Below are positions 33,670-46,100 of a stretch of 64,000 nt of DNA, piece after piece. The translations under genes and the position numbers were made by a program. The DNA comes from Symbiotaphrina buchneri (Eukaryota > Ascomycota > Symbiotaphrinales > Symbiotaphrinaceae): NCBI GenBank assembly GCA_001599915.1, contig BCIG01000004.1, positions 682,001-746,000 of the forward strand, given 5' to 3'. Numbering within the stretch: the stretch's first letter is position 1; the number at the start of each line of letters is the position of its first letter. The notes beneath the pieces are model-generated. The model searched no databases and had not been told where the DNA came from. It was given only the letters and a program-made list of their open reading frames with translations.

Positions 33670-34838
33670 TTCGCCTTTAGGTGTTTCAAGACGAAGCCAA
33701 AGCCCAGGCACCTCGCCAGGGCTGCAAGTTTGGTTATATGCTCAGACAACCCCAATTGAGGACACATATCGTAGACGGAACTTCTGCAGTCCGCGGTGGG
33801 AATGTCAATATCGTGCATATGCCGTGTGCTCGAGACTACGGCAACGCCGGAGAAGTCAATCATGCAGTCATCCGGATTAGCTATATGGTGACAGGTACAT
33901 TTCTAGACTCTAAGCTGGATTTTGGCGTTAGCTGCAGCTCGCGTGGTACGCTGTATGCTCGATTTGGGTAGTCTTATCGTTTCATGTCGCACCAAGCTTG
34001 TATGCGAGCAACAGGCCGAGATTAAGTCTTTAGGTCAAAATGTAATATGCAGTAACCTGACTCTGAGCGAAAATCCAATAGCATGCTCCTTCCCAGCAGA
34101 AGTCGTCGAGAAATGGAATATGGCGTAGTCAGCTAGTGGGTATTGCCCTGATGTTGCACCGCAGACGTGTGACAGATCTGTACGACGGCCGCTTATCGAG
34201 TGCATGCAAACACGGTTGCGGATGAGTACTCTCGACATATCCTGCTATCTTCATCATAGGAGTCTCACATACCAATGGCAGGGAAGAAAATTCCCCTCGA
34301 CGTTGGAGGTTAGTAGAGCTAGAAGCACCTTCGTCCTGCTGCAAGTAACCCAGCCCGCATACATAACGACAAAGCCGATGTGCTAGGTTCTTCCAACCGC
34401 GGGGGTAGATCTAGATCTACTCCCTATCTTTCAAGTCTCGAATCTCGGGCAGTCCCGTTGACAGTTCCCTTACCTGCTTCTTGATTGGTCCGTTCCTGCA
34501 TCGAAGCGGGTGGCTGCTCGGCACGACTTTTAGGCTGTTTCAAGATCCAGGGGAAGCGGGGAGTATTCCTCGGCAGGGTCTGACATGAAACGCCCAGCAT
34601 CACCACACGGCCCTGATTGAGAGATTGAGGGATCGATGACGGCATGCACGGACCTCTGAGATGTGACGTCTGGTCCTCATCTTCTTCTGGAGCAATGAGT
34701 TGATACCAAAGCTGGGCGAGTATAAGAGGAAGGCGGCCATCGCGTCTCTGAGCTGTCTCTTCTTCATCCCCACAACACTCTTGTTTTCCGATATTGAACC
34801 GTGTCCAGCTCAGTCAAGTCTTCGAAATTATCGTCAAG
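33670..34838. other. Divergent intergenic region
   Basis: This interval separates the minus-strand P450 and the plus-strand GH45 gene, so it holds both promoters. Only short frames occur. Confidence 0.5.
34721..34729 (+). promoter_or_regulatory. TATA box of GH45-like gene
   Basis: tataagagg lies about 118 bases before the ATG at 34839, followed by a CT-rich stretch, a standard fungal core promoter layout. Confidence 0.5.
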
Positions 34839-35536
34839 ATGCTAACCTCGACAATCCTTCTGCTGGCCACCGGCGCCTCCCTTGTTTCTGCCGTGGCCTA
34901 CAAGGCTTCCTTCACCGAGTACGGCAGTACCGACACCTGGGGCAGCGGCACCTGCAATACCGCGACTGCCGCTTGTGGCTTCTACACCTAGTGCGTCCCT
35001 GGAATATTCGGCCCTGAGGAAGGCATTAGCTGATGTTGAGCAATGTTCAAAGTCCAGGCTACAGCGCCGCCGTCAGCCAGAACCTGTACGGCGTTGGGCC
35101 TGGAGCTGGGGCTGGTAAGCCTGCTTCAGGGACAACAGTATACTGTAAATGCATGCTGACTGTGTCACTATTTCAGGGCCAGCATGTGGGACTTGCTGGC
35201 AACTCACCGCCGAGACGGATAGCAGCGGCAACAAGCTTGCCAATGCCGGCCACTCGATTGTTGTGAAAGGTCTTTGCCCTCCGTTCACCTCCTGATCTCC
35301 ATGCCGTCTCAGCTAACGTCCTGCTAGTCAACAACCTCTGCCCCGCCCAAGGCAACCCTCTCTGTGCACAGAACGGCCTGTCTGGAACAAATCAGTACGG
35401 CGCAAACGTCAATTTCGATCTCTGCATTGACAGCGGGGCTTCTGCGGCACTGTTTGGGAACGATGGTGTGGGATTGGCGGTCGGTACTGCCACTGAGGTC
35501 AGCTGCAGTCAGTGGTCTGGCACTGTCGTTGGTTAG
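34839..35536 (+). CDS. Small secreted GH45-type endoglucanase
   Basis: Four exons: 34839-34990, 35053-35114, 35177-35269 and 35328-35536. Introns are about 60 nt and phases agree; the product is 171 residues. A signal peptide (MLTSTILLLATGASLVSA) is followed by a double-psi beta-barrel. Family landmarks are YKASFTEYG, TAACGFYT, SQNLYGVGPGAGAGPACGTCW, IVVKVNNLCP, TNQYGANVNFDLCIDSG and TEVSCSQWSG. These line up with what I recall of the short GH45 subfamily represented by Phanerochaete Cel45A, including the NFDxC acidic residue and a nearby TNQ asparagine. It has no linker or CBM. It should act outside the cell on glucans; an expansin-like, non-hydrolytic role is the main alternative. It is not obviously linked to the neighbouring P450. 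Confidence 0.85.
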
Positions 35537-35767
35537 TTGGTAGCTAAGAATATGGCAACACGGCATCATGGACGGGTAATCCTATCTGGCTCGCGGCCAC
35601 CGTCAGTCTAGGCTGTCACTATTGAACATCAGAAAAGGAGGAGACTTGTATTCTTAGACCAAAGTATGAACTAGTCGTCGATACGACAAATCGTTGGAAG
35701 CATGTCCTGCGTCGGAAAGGGCACCTCATTCCTCATGCCTCTGCCCGGCATAGCCATCTCCCTGCTT

Positions 35768-37459
35768 CTACTTCTTCTGCTTGCCATTGACGTTCGACCT
35801 CTTGAAGGGGACCTGGAAGGGTACGAGCGAAAGAGTGAACGTTGCTCCCACGGACCCAAAGATCGCGTCGATGTCTCTCTTCATGCTGGTCATGATGCGT
35901 CCGTTCAAAGCCTCCAGTTCATCGGTGACCACCTTGCTCACACCATTCCATCTGGCTAGAGCCAATGCTACAGCTTTCTCCTGCTGCACTGCCAACATCA
36001 CCTTGGCCGACTCACCGCCAGCACACACCTCGCTCATGATGTGCCTGAGCGTCTCGTCGATAGACGTCTGATCTTTGACAGCGGCACCCTTGCTTTCCAC
36101 ATCCTTCTTGCAGAGAGGCTCAAACCAGGTCCAGATGTTCTGCATCATTGCCGCAACCGCCTTGTAGTAGATTAGCCGCACGACATGTTCCGGGTCCAGG
36201 CGACCTTCCATCTCTTTGAGCGCGCGGTCTGCATACTTCATGTTCTCGTGGCAGAATAAGTCAGTCTTCTCCCACCACGTCACCGTCACTTTGTCGAATT
36301 CTGCTTTGGTGATCTTCTTCCTGTGTGGGCAATAAGGTAGGGGCATGAAGTATGCCGCTTTCTCGAGAAGAAGATGACGCGAGGCCAGGACCCCTCTCGC
36401 TGACCACTCCTCTGCATCTACCAGATGTTGGATCCGCGTCTTCGAAGAACTTTGCACTGCAATAGCAGCTTCTAGCAGTGTTTTGGCGCGGGAACAATCG
36501 AGAGCCACCAGCATACACTCATCGTCGAACTGGTTGACGTACGCGAATGCATTCTTGCACACCGCAACCCCTGCCGCCTTCGCCCTGACCGTCTCCTCAT
36601 TCTGCCAGTGGAAGTGCGTCATATGCGTATATGCATGAACGAGCCAAGCAACCGCTAAGTCGAATTGTCCCCTGTTTCGTGCTTCCTCACTCTCCTTGAG
36701 AAGCTCCTTGACGGTACCCAGCACGAGCGCTCCATCAAATTTCTTCCTCATCATCTCAATTCCCACACGCTCAGCTTTGCCCGGAGAGACGGCGCCGGTG
36801 ATACTGACACTGGCAAAGTGTCGCAACTTCTCGAATGGGTTGAGCAACGTGCCTTCCGTCTTCTTGCGCGCCTTCACACCCAGCCCGGCCGCCCCTGGTT
36901 GTTCCAAGACAATCCGAGCCCTCAGTCCCTCGGTTCTATACCGCCCTTTACCTCGGTCAAAAAAGCGCGAGAGATTCATGCAGAACTCGTTCAGGTCCTC
37001 CACTCGCAGCACGTAGAAATCACCCTTCGCATCTTCCTTGTCGTTGGGGCCAAACCAGACCCTCATTACCGCGCCAGGTACGCTCACAGTCTTTAGGCCG
37101 CGCTTGCCAGGCCACACGCGCACCGGCAGCAACGGTTGCATGCATTTCAAGCCACCGGTGCATGGCGCCGTCTCCGCTGATTTGGTGTAGTGGAGTTGAG
37201 AGGTTGCGCGCTCAATGACTACGAACGTGTTGGTGCGGCCGAGGACCTCACGCGCCTCCTGGTGGGTTTGCTTGTTGATGCGTAGGATCGCGGGTGAGAA
37301 ATTCCAGGCATAGCGTGTTGGCCGTATGAGGTCACGCTCGCAGAGGCCATAGGGAGTTGAGGTGTGGGTAAAGTCGAGGAGCAGGGCGTAGATCCGCTGA
37401 CGGATGGAGATGTCGAGGCTGAGGAAGGTCATGTTGTCTATGCTGGTTGGAGGCAGCAT
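35768..37459 (-). CDS. F-box-like (LPxExRxxIY family) protein A
   Basis: Single exon, 563 residues. The N-terminus reads FLSLDISIRQRIYALLLDF, then AWNFSPAILRINKQTHQEAREVLGRTNTFVVIE. This is the common fungal layout of an F-box/2EXR-like helix pair followed by a conserved 'IL+INKQxxxEA' block. The rest is helical, with TPR-like spacing in the middle (about 235-350), and the C-terminus is basic (VPFKRSNVNGKQKK). The first helix lacks the usual LP pair (SLDISI instead), so Skp1 binding is doubtful. Two relatives lie at 58074 and 60770. Function is unknown; F-box-like proteins often recruit substrates to SCF ligases. Translation could also begin ten codons later at MTFLS. Confidence 0.75.
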   Translation of the reverse strand: MLPPTSIDNMTFLSLDISIRQRIYALLLDFTHTSTPYGLCERDLIRPTRYAWNFSPAILRINKQTHQEAREVLGRTNTFVVIERATSQLHYTKSAETAPCTGGLKCMQPLLPVRVWPGKRGLKTVSVPGAVMRVWFGPNDKEDAKGDFYVLRVEDLNEFCMNLSRFFDRGKGRYRTEGLRARIVLEQPGAAGLGVKARKKTEGTLLNPFEKLRHFASVSITGAVSPGKAERVGIEMMRKKFDGALVLGTVKELLKESEEARNRGQFDLAVAWLVHAYTHMTHFHWQNEETVRAKAAGVAVCKNAFAYVNQFDDECMLVALDCSRAKTLLEAAIAVQSSSKTRIQHLVDAEEWSARGVLASRHLLLEKAAYFMPLPYCPHRKKITKAEFDKVTVTWWEKTDLFCHENMKYADRALKEMEGRLDPEHVVRLIYYKAVAAMMQNIWTWFEPLCKKDVESKGAAVKDQTSIDETLRHIMSEVCAGGESAKVMLAVQQEKAVALALARWNGVSKVVTDELEALNGRIMTSMKRDIDAIFGSVGATFTLSLVPFQVPFKRSNVNGKQKK

Positions 37460-37821
37460 CTTGGATCGGATGTATGGACGAGATAGTGACTGATGGGAGT
37501 TGAGATGAATAGAGGTACTTCAAGAGGTAAGAAGTAGGTGGGCTGTCGTGAGGTGGTCGTATTCATTATACTTGAGGTGTGTGGACGAACGCTGAAGATT
37601 CACTGCTGAAAGTACCTTCACATCCGACTCACCTTCGACACGCGCCTAGATGACTACCCGACAGAAAAGGGCATCCTACATTAGGTGGTTAGTCTTTCAA
37701 AACTTGCGTCTGACGTGACTGTAGGTATTTCTTATTACTGTCACACAGCTGTCACGCTATAGAGAACTCACCACAGATTGCGGTTGCAATTATACCACTA
37801 TATTCGATGCCTTTAGATCAT

Positions 37822-40148
37822 TTAATCCACCATCTCTGCCACCTGCATCACCTCACTACTGGCCAGCAGCTCTTCCAACTCGGTATGGTACCCAGCCCAG
37901 GTCTGCGGATCTAAGTCCTCCATCCACGACCAAAGGTCCCCAAATCCTTCTTCCGGAATCTGCATATCGGTTATTCCAGATTGAGCTATCGAAGCTTCGC
38001 CCTGAGAGCCATCAGTGACTGGTGTCTGCTGAGTCCGACCAGCGCCCGTTTTAAGCTTTTCAATCAGGCTGTCAACTTTCGTGGACAAGCCTCTTGTCAA
38101 GAGCGCCGCTCTCGCTGCCACGGAGTGCTTATCCTTGAACATATCGAAAACCTGTAATGCATCGTTGATCTTTGGTCTCGCCATTGCCGCATTGTGGCAC
38201 AGCGGATAGGCCAGTGCAAACCCCACAAGGACCAGAACCGCATTCCACTGAATCTGGAAGATTTCATACCAACCATACAGAGCATCTGATGAGTTCAGAG
38301 AAACACGAACGAGTTCGGTGACCATGAGAGCGTGTCTCAAGCAGTTAGTTGCATGCTCGTCGGCCTTAGGGCTTTGCCTGCGGACCAGAAGAGAGCTAGG
38401 ATGCGGAAAGATGATGAATGGACGGTAGAGAGTGAACAGGGCGCTATGATACTGGAGTTCTAAGCTGACTCGCTGACGTATTAACCATGGTGGCAGAGAA
38501 TGTGGATCAGGCTGGATCACCATGTCGACATCCACTCTTTGCTGTTAATTTTATGTTCTCATTTAGATATATAAATAGATGAAATAATCAATAATTAATT
38601 TGTTTATTTCTTTAATTATTTTTATACTTTTCGATTTTAGTAGTAATCAATTTCAATTTGTACATAGTGGAGGAATTGCATTGTTCGCCTCTGTGTCAAT
38701 TTTCCACTGCTGCAGTGGGTATAAAGCCTCTGTGAGGATCAGAGCCCGTGTTTCAATGCTATCGATATGGTAATCATCTGCGTCGTCCCATTGACCGTGT
38801 CTGGTGATATATTCATTCACCGCCAGAGTGGCTGCCGTGAGCTTCATCGATGATACATGATAACCCAGTCCGTCCATCTCAGTATGACTGTCTGATACTT
38901 CTTGACAGGGAAAGGAGCAACTGATCCCAGTGGGATGGATTGCCATGGGCTTGCCCAATTCACCAGAACACTTCGCGTCAAGCTGCACAAGTATCCACCA
39001 AATCCGCTTCCGTTGCTCGATCTCGTCCCGCGGTATACTCTTAGGCGGCTCACGATGCAAGTTGAGTACATGTGCAATTCGCACCACAAGCCCCAGCATT
39101 ATATATGCTGTTTGATATTGGCCGACATTCAGTAGATATGTCATCATGAAGATGTACGTTTGGACGGTGGTCAATGAAGGCTCATCTGCCGTAGCTGAAC
39201 AATCCATATTGTTCCGGCAGCGGCGCAAGTAGCAGAAACCTGCCAGCCCTACATCCCCTTCGAAGGAGCATGCGATAGGCCGTAACATTGGAAGCCGCGA
39301 GACCAGATCAGACCCATGCGCATATTGTTGGGATAAGGCTATCAAAGCGTCGACAAGAGGCGGTGTCGTATGCTGCTCCCCCGCCTCTGTCCACAAGCTT
39401 TCGAACAAGGTCTCAAAGTACGTCTTGCTAAGTATCGGAACGTGGACATGATAGCCGGTCCAATGAGTATTCAGGAAACAGGACATTTCTTCCTTGGAAA
39501 GTCTGGTGATGGGAGGTACTTTCGACTCTAAAGAGCTGGTAGTATAAACAGAGATGGGCGTTGTATAACTGGGAAATGGATCGTCTGTAGGGTGTTGATG
39601 TACAGCCTTCGAAGCTGATTTGAAGAACTGGTTGATCCTAAATGCGAAAGAGGTTGGGCAGTTTCTCTCACCATTATGGTCATGGGCTGCGGTTGGTGTC
39701 TGCTGCGGAATGGCTATTCCCTCATCTTCATGCCCGTGATAATCTGGAGTTGGCGCCTGATTGAACGATATAGATCCGTCCACGACTGTAATTTCCGGGG
39801 TAATGGTCTGTATCTGCTGGGTTACAAGGTTTTGCTGCCCCCCGGGCTGGCTAGGGCGTGCCTGTAGGTCTCTACCATGATGGCTGAAACAGAGGGACCA
39901 TGTCAGCCTCCAGCGGTTGGATCACCCCAGGATACTTACTGATTGGTTTGAGTCGAATTTATTGCATGTGTAGGCCCTGAACGATGGCATTTTATTTTGC
40001 CAGCTTTACACTTGGAGCAAGGCAGTTGATCGTCGCATTTTCTTCTGTGCAAGCGGCAGTTGTCGCAAGCACGGCTGACCTTACGGCGCTTTCCTGTGGC
40101 CGAAGGAGAATTTATGAAGCTCTTCGGGGCTTTGAAGGTATAAAACAT
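37822..40148 (-). CDS. Zn2Cys6 transcription factor with fungal_trans domain
   Basis: Three exons: 40148-39940, 39883-38664 and 38534-37822, giving 713 residues. The first intron has clean ends (GTAAGT...TTTCAG). The second (129 nt, very AT-rich) is set by phase, using an AAGAG acceptor, and is less certain. The DNA-binding cluster C28-x2-C31-x6-C38-x5-C44-x2-C47-x6-C54 sits in ACDNCRLHRRKCDD. A linker follows, then a fungal-specific transcription factor domain with YLLNVGQYQTAY, LGLVVRIAHVLNLHREP and RKRIWWILVQLD, and later LQYHSALFTLYRPF. The C-terminus is acidic (EEGFGDLWSWMEDLD), a possible activation segment. It lies next to the ABM monooxygenase and SDR genes, which makes it the likely local regulator of that pair. 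Confidence 0.88.
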
Positions 40149-40593
40149 GGCTTAGCTGGTCATGTCTGCTCCTGTGGGTGAGGCTTGAGGAAGTGTCGAG
40201 CGACGGAAAGATAAAGGAGTTTTGCTCCTTCTGGAACGGTTCCGGCTGACCAATAGGTTAATCAGGCCATGACCGCCGTTCCGCGACCATTTAGGGAAGT
40301 CGGAACCCGAAAGTTACTGACTCTAACCCCTTTAAGTTCTATCACAGGATACACTTGGCAAAGAAGAGGCTGATCGGGAACAGATTACAAGAGGTGCTGA
40401 GATGAGTTGAAGCAACGGGAAAAGGATGACTCCACACGGCAAAGATCATACTTCCATTCGGTGCAGTCATTTAATTATCACTAACAACATATAGCAGTCC
40501 GCTCCTTTGTCGGTAAGGCAAAATCCCCAGTCTTAATCTACTCAATCCGACCATCTCTGTTCAGCACGCCCATAGTGGACCAACACCGGTCGC

Positions 40594-41134
40594 TCAAGGC
40601 TTCTTTAGGAAAGACATTCCAGGCTGGCGATCAAGAAATTGCATCGTTCCTCCGGGTGAAATCACTTCAGCACAAGAAGTATACTCGCAGCATAGAAAGC
40701 AACACTCACTTGGCTTCAACCACATGGGTTTCGTAATTGCATGGTAAGGCTCGTAATACGGCTTGTTCAATTGGACCTATAGCGACCTGATTAATGACTC
40801 TTCTTCGTGCAACCTTCCACTCAAACCACAAAATAAATCGGCGACGGGGACAGGAGGCCAGTCATGCAGGCCGCTCGGATTGCACGGGACACTCACTTCC
40901 TCCAACCACTTCCTGTCCTTATTCCATATTTCCAGAAAGTGGAACTGTCCCCGCGTCACTTGAGACTGATAGACCTCAAAAGAGAGACATTCAGGCTCGG
41001 CAATGCAGCCCGAGTAGGTAGAGAGCTTCAAGGAATTTGTCGACATTATTGGGATCAACAACGATTGTGACGAGGAAGGTGGTTGTTTGCGTCGAGCCGG
41101 AGGCTGCGCTGGCGAGGTGAGCTGATAGCGCCAT
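40594..41134 (-). CDS. ABM-fold monooxygenase-like protein, frame interrupted
   Basis: Three exons: 41134-40897, 40776-40710 and 40649-40594. The introns (120 and 60 nt) start GTGAGT. The intended product is about 119 residues. It begins MALSAHLASAASGS, then TFLVTIVVDPNNVDKFLEAL, the first strand and helix of a dimeric alpha-beta barrel. After a break it continues IAEPECLSFEVYQS, FHFLEIWNKDRKWLEE, VQLNKPYYEPY, MWLKPR and a QFLDRQPG tail. That series matches the antibiotic biosynthesis monooxygenase (ABM) family. Between 41021 and 41007 the frame shifts by one base, and no GT is available there for an intron. It is therefore a genuine lesion or a sequence error. ABM proteins oxidise or rearrange aromatic polyketides, or serve as small-molecule-binding barrels. 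It is divergent from the SDR at 41765. Confidence 0.7.
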
Positions 41135-41764
41135 GGCTTATATGGAATCTCCAATGGATGGGAATGAGCTGGACTCTGGCTTGGATTTTCCAGATCACTT
41201 GAATAAGAAGATATTTTAGGAAAAGGCCTCTGGAGTATGAATATTTCACGGCGATAGCTGGGTGGGACGATCCTTGTATTCTTCACTTCCATCGAGGATT
41301 AACATTAATTATTCAGTCCAGCTCTGCATCTCAAAAGGGAATCAGAATTACTCCTTTCGGCCAATACCTTTCACAATACATTTTGACCGAAGAATGATAC
41401 GCGACGCCTATAGGAAGGTACTGCCAAGCCGAAATGCTCTCCTTGCAGTCGGACGCCGCCGCAATCGAAGAAGCGTTGCCCGATTGTCCCTTCCGCAACA
41501 ATGTACCGTTGCAGGCACCGGAGTTCTGTGGAAAGGGGCGTTTTTTTGGTGACGTATTGTCCAGATATGGAAATGGCCCCCACCAGACATCATATCAGGG
41601 AAGTGGCTCGATGTAAGATTTTAGGTCCATCATACGAAAGAGGGACGCCTGCAAGTAACTGTATAAAAGGCACTTTTGCTCGCTTCTAGCATCTCCTGAA
41701 AGAACATCGGTGAGGGCAAATTGACCACTTTTCCGCACCATCCATATCCTCTATCATTGGAAAC
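41135..41764. promoter_or_regulatory. Shared divergent promoter of ABM and SDR genes
   Basis: A 630-bp interval lies between two divergent starts. A clear TATA (gtataaaagg, 41661-41670) sits 95-104 bases before the SDR ATG. Such an arrangement often co-regulates two genes of one pathway. I did not find a convincing CGG-CCG inverted pair for the neighbouring Zn2Cys6 factor. Confidence 0.45.
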
Positions 41765-42828
41765 ATGGCCGATCAGGAATTCGACCCAGATCAATTTGTA
41801 AAAGCTTTTCTTTTCACAAAGGACTACCATCGCGACGTCTATCCAGCTGTGGACGTCACGAAGCCCGAGCTGTCGCTCGCAGGCAAAGTCGTCATCGTCA
41901 CAGGTGCAGGGCGAGGAATAGGGGTGGTGAGTCCATTGTCAGACTCGACGAATTGAAAGGTCGCTAAAGATGGCATTCAGGGTATCGCACTGTCACAAGC
42001 ACAAGCAGGCGCCAAAGGGATCGTGCTTGTGGCTCGTACTGCTGAAAGTCTGGAAAAGACCAAGGCTGCGGTTGAAAAGGTCAATCCCAAGACGGAGGTC
42101 TTGATTGTCCCGACCGACGTCGCGGACGAAAAGGCTGTCAACGCCCTTTTTGACAAGGTGAAAGAGGTGTTTGGAATAGCACATGTTTTGATCAACAACG
42201 CCGGTGTATTGTCATAGTAAGTAGCGCAAGCCGGCTCAACGAGAACCACTGAAGTGGCTCAAAATGTCACAGCCCCCTGGGCAGCATCGCCGACTTGCCG
42301 CTCTCAACCTGGACGTCCGACTTCAGTGTCAACCTTACCGGCACCTTTCTCATGTCTGCTGCCTTTCTTCGGCTAAATGACGGATCCAAACCAGATACAC
42401 TTTCAACAATTATCAACATGACGTCGGGTGTTGATTTCGTGCCGCCTGGCGTCAGCAGTTATTTCTTGACCAAGGCCACGATCTTGAGGTTTGCGGCCCA
42501 TATTGCAGTCGAATACCCGCACGTGAACTCTTATGCGATAGCACCCGGTATGGTAGAAACGGACATGATTCTGCCTGCCTACAGGCAGTATGCTAGAGAT
42601 AGTGGTGGGTCATTTCAACCAATCTTGGGCATGAGCGACATGCGTGCTGTTACTAATTGATCAATAGCGGAACTCGTCGGTGGTGTGACGGTCTATCTCG
42701 CAGCGAAGAAGCCGAAGCATCTGAATGGACGATATTGGGATGTAACATGGGATTTGAACGAACTAGAAGAGAGGAAAGATGAGATTGTAAAGAAAGACTT
42801 GCTGAAGTTGTATCTGCGAAGGTATTGA
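41765..42828 (+). CDS. Short-chain dehydrogenase/reductase
   Basis: Four exons: 41765-41926, 41981-42216, 42273-42604 and 42668-42828. Introns are 54-63 nt and phases agree; the product is 296 residues. An N-terminal extension (MADQEFDPDQFVKAF, about 40 residues) precedes VVIVTGAGRGIG, the cofactor glycine motif. VLVARTAES (favouring NADP), DVADE, LINNAGVLS, MTSGVD and YFLTK (the YxxxK catalytic pair) follow, then APGMVETDM. The C-terminus continues AELVGGVTVYLAAKKPKHLNGRYWD through the last intron. This is a classical SDR; the substrate is unknown. Its divergent pairing with the ABM gene, with a Zn2Cys6 factor one gene further, suggests oxidation and reduction of the same small molecule. Confidence 0.92.
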
Positions 42829-43168
42829 AAAGGGGAACATGGGGCTGCAAATGAGCGTTCCAGTTGATTGGCAGACGTACGAAGGGTGACTGATAAGCGT
42901 ACCTACCTTAGCTTAGCACGGAGTAGCCGAATCCACCGCACAAACCACGCAAGCATGAAGAGGAAGGAGGGCCGAGCGGACCAGCTCGCTCGCTGATTGG
43001 TTGCGCGATTTGTGCGTTTTTGTGACGCGACACCGCATGTGCCACCGAAGCAAAGTCAAATGTTACGCACAATCCACTCAAATATGTAGGTAGATAAAGA
43101 AGGCCGACATCCGCCACCGCCCTTGAGTATCATCGATCGGAACCTTTCCCCTGTATTGTGAGGACAAG

Positions 43169-46100
43169 ATGCATAACTCAGCTTCCATGGCGAACGAGAA
43201 ACGCACGGCAGCACCTCGGACGAGCCGACCTCGGGCAGACGATATCATTCAGACTATCTTTCTCATTCCCAACCTACATTGTCCCTCATGCGTTTCGAAC
43301 ATCGAAGCCATCCTGTCACGTCTCCATATACCGGAGACCGATATCAACTGTTCGATCGTATCACATAAGGTCACTGTTTCACGTCCGTCACGGGTGGCAT
43401 TACCCACCGTCACGGAAGCCATCGAGAAGGAGGGCTACGAGATCTACAGCATAATCGAGGAGTTTCCTGACGGCAGGGAGGTACAACATGGACTTCCACA
43501 GAGACCGCTCTTGGACAAACGGCTGTCTTGGTTCGAGAGTGCCGTCGATCGATGGCTGGGCGGTGGGAAGGAAGCATCTACGGATGGTGCCAAGAGGAAG
43601 AGGCACTTGGAGAACTGTGCCCAGTGTCGGGAGTTGCAGTCCAAGAGGGACCGTCAAAGCAAACAGCCTCCTGCCGGCCCCGAGGGGAAGGACAGCGAGT
43701 CAGAGCGACTGAAGCCCAGCGATACCGGATTGCCAAAGGAAGAGCTAGTGGTCGTTGACCGGAACGCGGGACAGCAGAAGGAGTACGAGGCTGTGATAGT
43801 GATCGGAGGTATGACGTGCAGTTCATGCACCAGCAAGGTGGACGAGACACTGAGCTCCAAGCCATGGGTCAAGTCTGTCAATGTCAGCCTTCTTACCAAT
43901 ACGGCTACCGTGAAGTTCGTCGGCGACCACGACCCGCAAGAGCTAGCAGAGGAGATCGAAGATATCGGATACGAAGCAAGCATTGATAATGTACGAGAAG
44001 TGTCAACTCATGGTTCCCCCGGTGCACCCAAAGCCAGTGACAACTTCAGTGCTCTTTATGCTATCGGTGGCATGACGTGCAGCGCCTGTGTGGTCACCAT
44101 ATCCGACCTACTCAAGCAGCACGAATTTGTCAAGAAAGTCGATGTAAATCTGCTTTCCAACACTGCCACCGTCGCATTTGAGGGCAAGGACCATCTGCCA
44201 GAGATCGCGGAGATCATCGAAGACGCCGGCTATGACGCAAAGCTCGTCGAGGTGACGGACCCGACACAGGTCTCTTCGAAAGATATTGAAAGGAAGGTGT
44301 CAATTCGAGTGGATGGAATGTATTGCGAGCATTGTCCTCCAAAGATCATCGGGGCTATGACCGGCTTCGACGGTCGTGTCAAAGTGGTAAAGGAACCGAC
44401 CGTATCAGATCCAGTCATCAATATCAGCTACGAGCCATCACCTCCGGAGTTCACGATACGACACATAATGAATGCTATCCGCTCCTCTGACGACTCTTTC
44501 GCGCCGTCAGTCTTTCATCCTCCGACAATTGAAGAACGGTCCAGGGCAATGCACGCTCGTGAACAGAAGCGTATCCTCTTGCGCGTCATTCTTGCTGTTA
44601 TAGTTGCCATCCCAACTTTTATTATTGGGATCGTCTTCATGAGCCTCGTCCCCTCTTCCAATTCAGTCAGAAGATTCTTCAGAACGCCGATGTGGAGCGG
44701 TAGTGTTAGCCGCGCAGAATGGGCTCTCTTCATCCTGGCGACTCCGGTCTATTTCTTCGCAGCCGATACATTTCATACCCGAGCTCTGAAAGAGATGCAA
44801 GCGCTCTGGAGGCCAGGAAGCAGAACTTCCATATTACAACGATTCTATCACTTCGGGAGTATGAACATGCTCATGTCCATGGGCACAACCATCGCATACT
44901 TTGCTTCTATTGCAGAACTTGCTATTGCTGCGACGCAACCGGCAGATGGTATGTCAGCAAGTAACTCGTCTTACTTTGACTCGGTGGTCTTTTTGACAAT
45001 GTTCCTTCTGATCGGAAGGCTACTGGAAGCTTTCAGCAAGTCAAAGACTGGTGAAGCAGTCAGTATGCTAGGCAAGATGCGGCCAACGGAAGCAATGCTG
45101 GTGGAGCCTAATGACAGTGATTCTAATGAAGGAAAGCCAAGCACCTCAGTTCATCATGTTAGCGCCGACTTACTGGAGGTTGGCGATGTTGTCAGAGTCG
45201 TTCAAGGCGGCTCTCCACCGTGTGATGGTGTCATAGTTGAAGGTGAAACAACCTTCGACGAGTCTAGCCTTACAGGAGAGTCGAGGCCTGTACACAAGGC
45301 TCTCGGTGACAAAGTGTATTCCGGAACGATCAACAAGCGGGCCCCCATTCTAGTGCGCATCCTAGAGATTGCGGGAACGACAATGCTGGATCAGATTGTG
45401 AGAGTCGTGCGAGAAGGGCAGACGCGAAGAGCTCCTGTTGAACGAGTGGCAGACGTTCTCACCAAGTATTTCACTCCATTCGTCACGTATCTGGCCCTTA
45501 CCACCTGGATCATTTGGCTAGCTCTGGGCTTCTCCGGTGCTCTACCACGCGACTATCTGGACATACAAACAGGAGGTTGGGCGTTATGGTCGCTTCAGTT
45601 TGCTATCGCTGTCTTTGTCGTCGCATGCCCTTGTGGTATTGGCTTAGCTGCCCCCACAGCTCTATTCGTGGGCGGAGCTGTCGCTGCTCACAATGGTATC
45701 TTGGCCAAAGGGGGCGGTGAAGCCTTCCAAGAAGCGAGCAACCTCGACTGCGTAGTCTTTGACAAGACTGGGACTCTGACCCAAGGCGGCGAGCCTGTGA
45801 TTACAGATTTCGAATTCGTCACCAACGATCCACCTAGTGCTTTGAACGAGCGTGATATTCTTGGGCTGTTGAAGGTGCTGGAAGAAAGCAGCAGTCATCC
45901 GATTGCTAGGGCTGCGGTCTCCTACTGCGACGCAAAAGAGGCACCCGAAATCAGTCCGGTGCGGATGGAGGAGGTAGCGGGAAAAGGCGTCAAAGGAGAA
46001 TTCGCCTATGGTGACTTGCGTCTTGAAGCCATCGTGGGTAACGAGGCTTTTCTGCATGAGAACTCTGCCTCCATTGATGCTACGAGCTCCACGAACCTGG

